Below, piece after piece: positions 12,482 through 13,045 of a stretch of DNA of 13,045 nt (position 1 is its first letter; every line of letters begins with the position of its first letter). Where the stretch lies: the NCBI GenBank assembly GCA_030668465.1, contig DAOUTX010000013.1:1-13045 (forward strand). The letters run 5' to 3'. A program made the position numbers and the translations under genes. The DNA comes from Atribacterota bacterium. Lineage in GTDB: Bacteria > Atribacterota > Phoenicimicrobiia > Phoenicimicrobiales > Phoenicimicrobiaceae. Below the pieces are notes generated by a model. It saw nothing but the letters and a program-made list of their open reading frames with translations, did no database searches and was not told the origin of the DNA.

Positions 12482-13006
12482 ATGAAAAATATTTTAATTT
12501 GTGGTCCTCCAGGAGTAGGAAAAACTACTTTAATCAAAAAGATATTAAAGAAAACAAATTTAAGAGCAGGAGGATTTTATACTGAAGAAATAAGAGGAAG
12601 GAGCAATCGAGTTGGTTTTAAAATTATTTCTCTTGATAATCAGGAAGGAATTCTAGCTCATATTAATATAAAAGATTCCCAGAGAGTGGGACGATATGGG
12701 GTAAATATCAATGATTTGGAGAATATCGGGGCAAGATCTCTTGAACAGGCCCTTAAAAATGATGATTTGATTATAATTGACGAAATTGGGAAGATGGAAG
12801 TATTTTCAGAGGAGTTTAAGGAAAAAGTGTTAGATTGTCTAAGTTCAAAAAAAATTGTTCTTGCTGCCATAAGTATGGCTGGGGATAAATTTATCTCGAA
12901 TATAAAAAGAAGAGATGATATTATCTTATTTAAAGTAACTAAGGAGAACAGAAATAAGCTGATAACAACAATATCTTCTTTAATTTTAGAAAAGAGTTTT
13001 AGATAA
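12482..13006 (+). CDS. THEP1-type nucleoside-triphosphatase
   Basis: This 174-residue P-loop NTPase matches the THEP1 family (first characterised from Aquifex aeolicus; human relative NTPCR). Walker A GPPGVGKTT is at residues 8-16, the family-specific 'GGFYTEEIR' at 30-38, 'RVGRYGVNINDLE' at 68-80, and Walker B 'IIIDEIGKME' at 97-106, followed by 'VFSEEF'. These proteins hydrolyse ATP, GTP and other NTPs slowly; the physiological role is not known. The ATG at 12482 has only a weak ribosome site (purine-rich GAAGAAG about 11 nt upstream); an earlier ATG at 12464 is closed at once by a stop. The 39 nt left after its stop hold no gene I can support. Confidence 0.93.
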   Translation: MKNILICGPPGVGKTTLIKKILKKTNLRAGGFYTEEIRGRSNRVGFKIISLDNQEGILAHINIKDSQRVGRYGVNINDLENIGARSLEQALKNDDLIIIDEIGKMEVFSEEFKEKVLDCLSSKKIVLAAISMAGDKFISNIKRRDDIILFKVTKENRNKLITTISSLILEKSFR

Positions 13007-13045
13007 ATAACTCTTTAAAAAATTAAGAAAATTGATGATGACATA

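Noticed and set aside
13007..13045. Start of another gene at the right edge
   Set aside because: ATG codons near 13034-13039 lack a ribosome site and too few codons remain to judge.

Overview
The window looks like part of a chromosome from a low-GC (roughly mid-30s percent by eye), probably anaerobic and diderm bacterium. The diderm guess rests on the BtuF-type binding protein, which has a plain Sec signal peptide and no lipobox cysteine. The gene mix (nickel-pincer cofactor genes, corrinoid salvage, archaeal-type phosphoglycerate mutase, ComB-like phosphatase, THEP1 NTPase) resembles uncultured candidate phyla such as Atribacterota, Aerophobota or Omnitrophota. That placement is inference; there is no rRNA, tRNA or marker protein here to fix it.

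Layout. (1) Positions 1-1321, minus strand: a corrinoid-uptake unit. It has a good promoter, a complete cobalamin riboswitch, a probable terminator hairpin, a btuF-like gene, and the first 22 codons of the next gene, probably the permease, running off the left edge. (2) Positions 1505-4785, plus strand: a tightly overlapped operon of cobO-like corrinoid adenosyltransferase, larE, larB and an unsplit larC. The three lar genes make the nickel-pincer nucleotide cofactor; no larA-type apoenzyme is present. (3) Positions 4786-6092: long patterned intergenic regions around two small genes, a DUF2007-like protein and a YjbQ family protein. (4) Positions 6093-10219: recD2 helicase, apgM phosphoglycerate mutase and a comB-like phosphatase, closely spaced. 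(5) Positions 10313-12409: class V aminotransferase, a VanZ-like membrane protein whose 5' end seems to be out of frame, and a HIT-family hydrolase/phosphorylase. (6) Positions 12482-13006: THEP1-type NTPase.

How the genes fit together. Uptake of corrinoid (btuF unit) and adenosylation of corrinoid (cobO) sit back to back, but only the uptake unit carries a riboswitch. LarB, LarE and LarC form a full biosynthetic set for the Ni-pincer cofactor. ApgM, the ComB-like phosphatase and the aminotransferase all plausibly act on three-carbon phosphorylated or amino/keto acids. The remaining genes look like housekeeping.

The most unusual signal is not a gene. The intergenic DNA is built from degenerate short tandem words with strict 7-bp or 8-bp spacing. 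Period-8 arrays (consensus TTARYTRG, or CYARYTAA on the other strand) or shorter tetrad runs of the same type lie just upstream of the Shine-Dalgarno sites of btuF, the DUF2007 gene, yjbQ, recD2 and (weakly) the THEP1 gene. They are absent from junctions inside operons. Period-7 arrays of several different consensus words lie behind larC, before cobO and before recD2. Two leaders share a 33-bp module with 30 identical positions. I do not recognise this as a described element.
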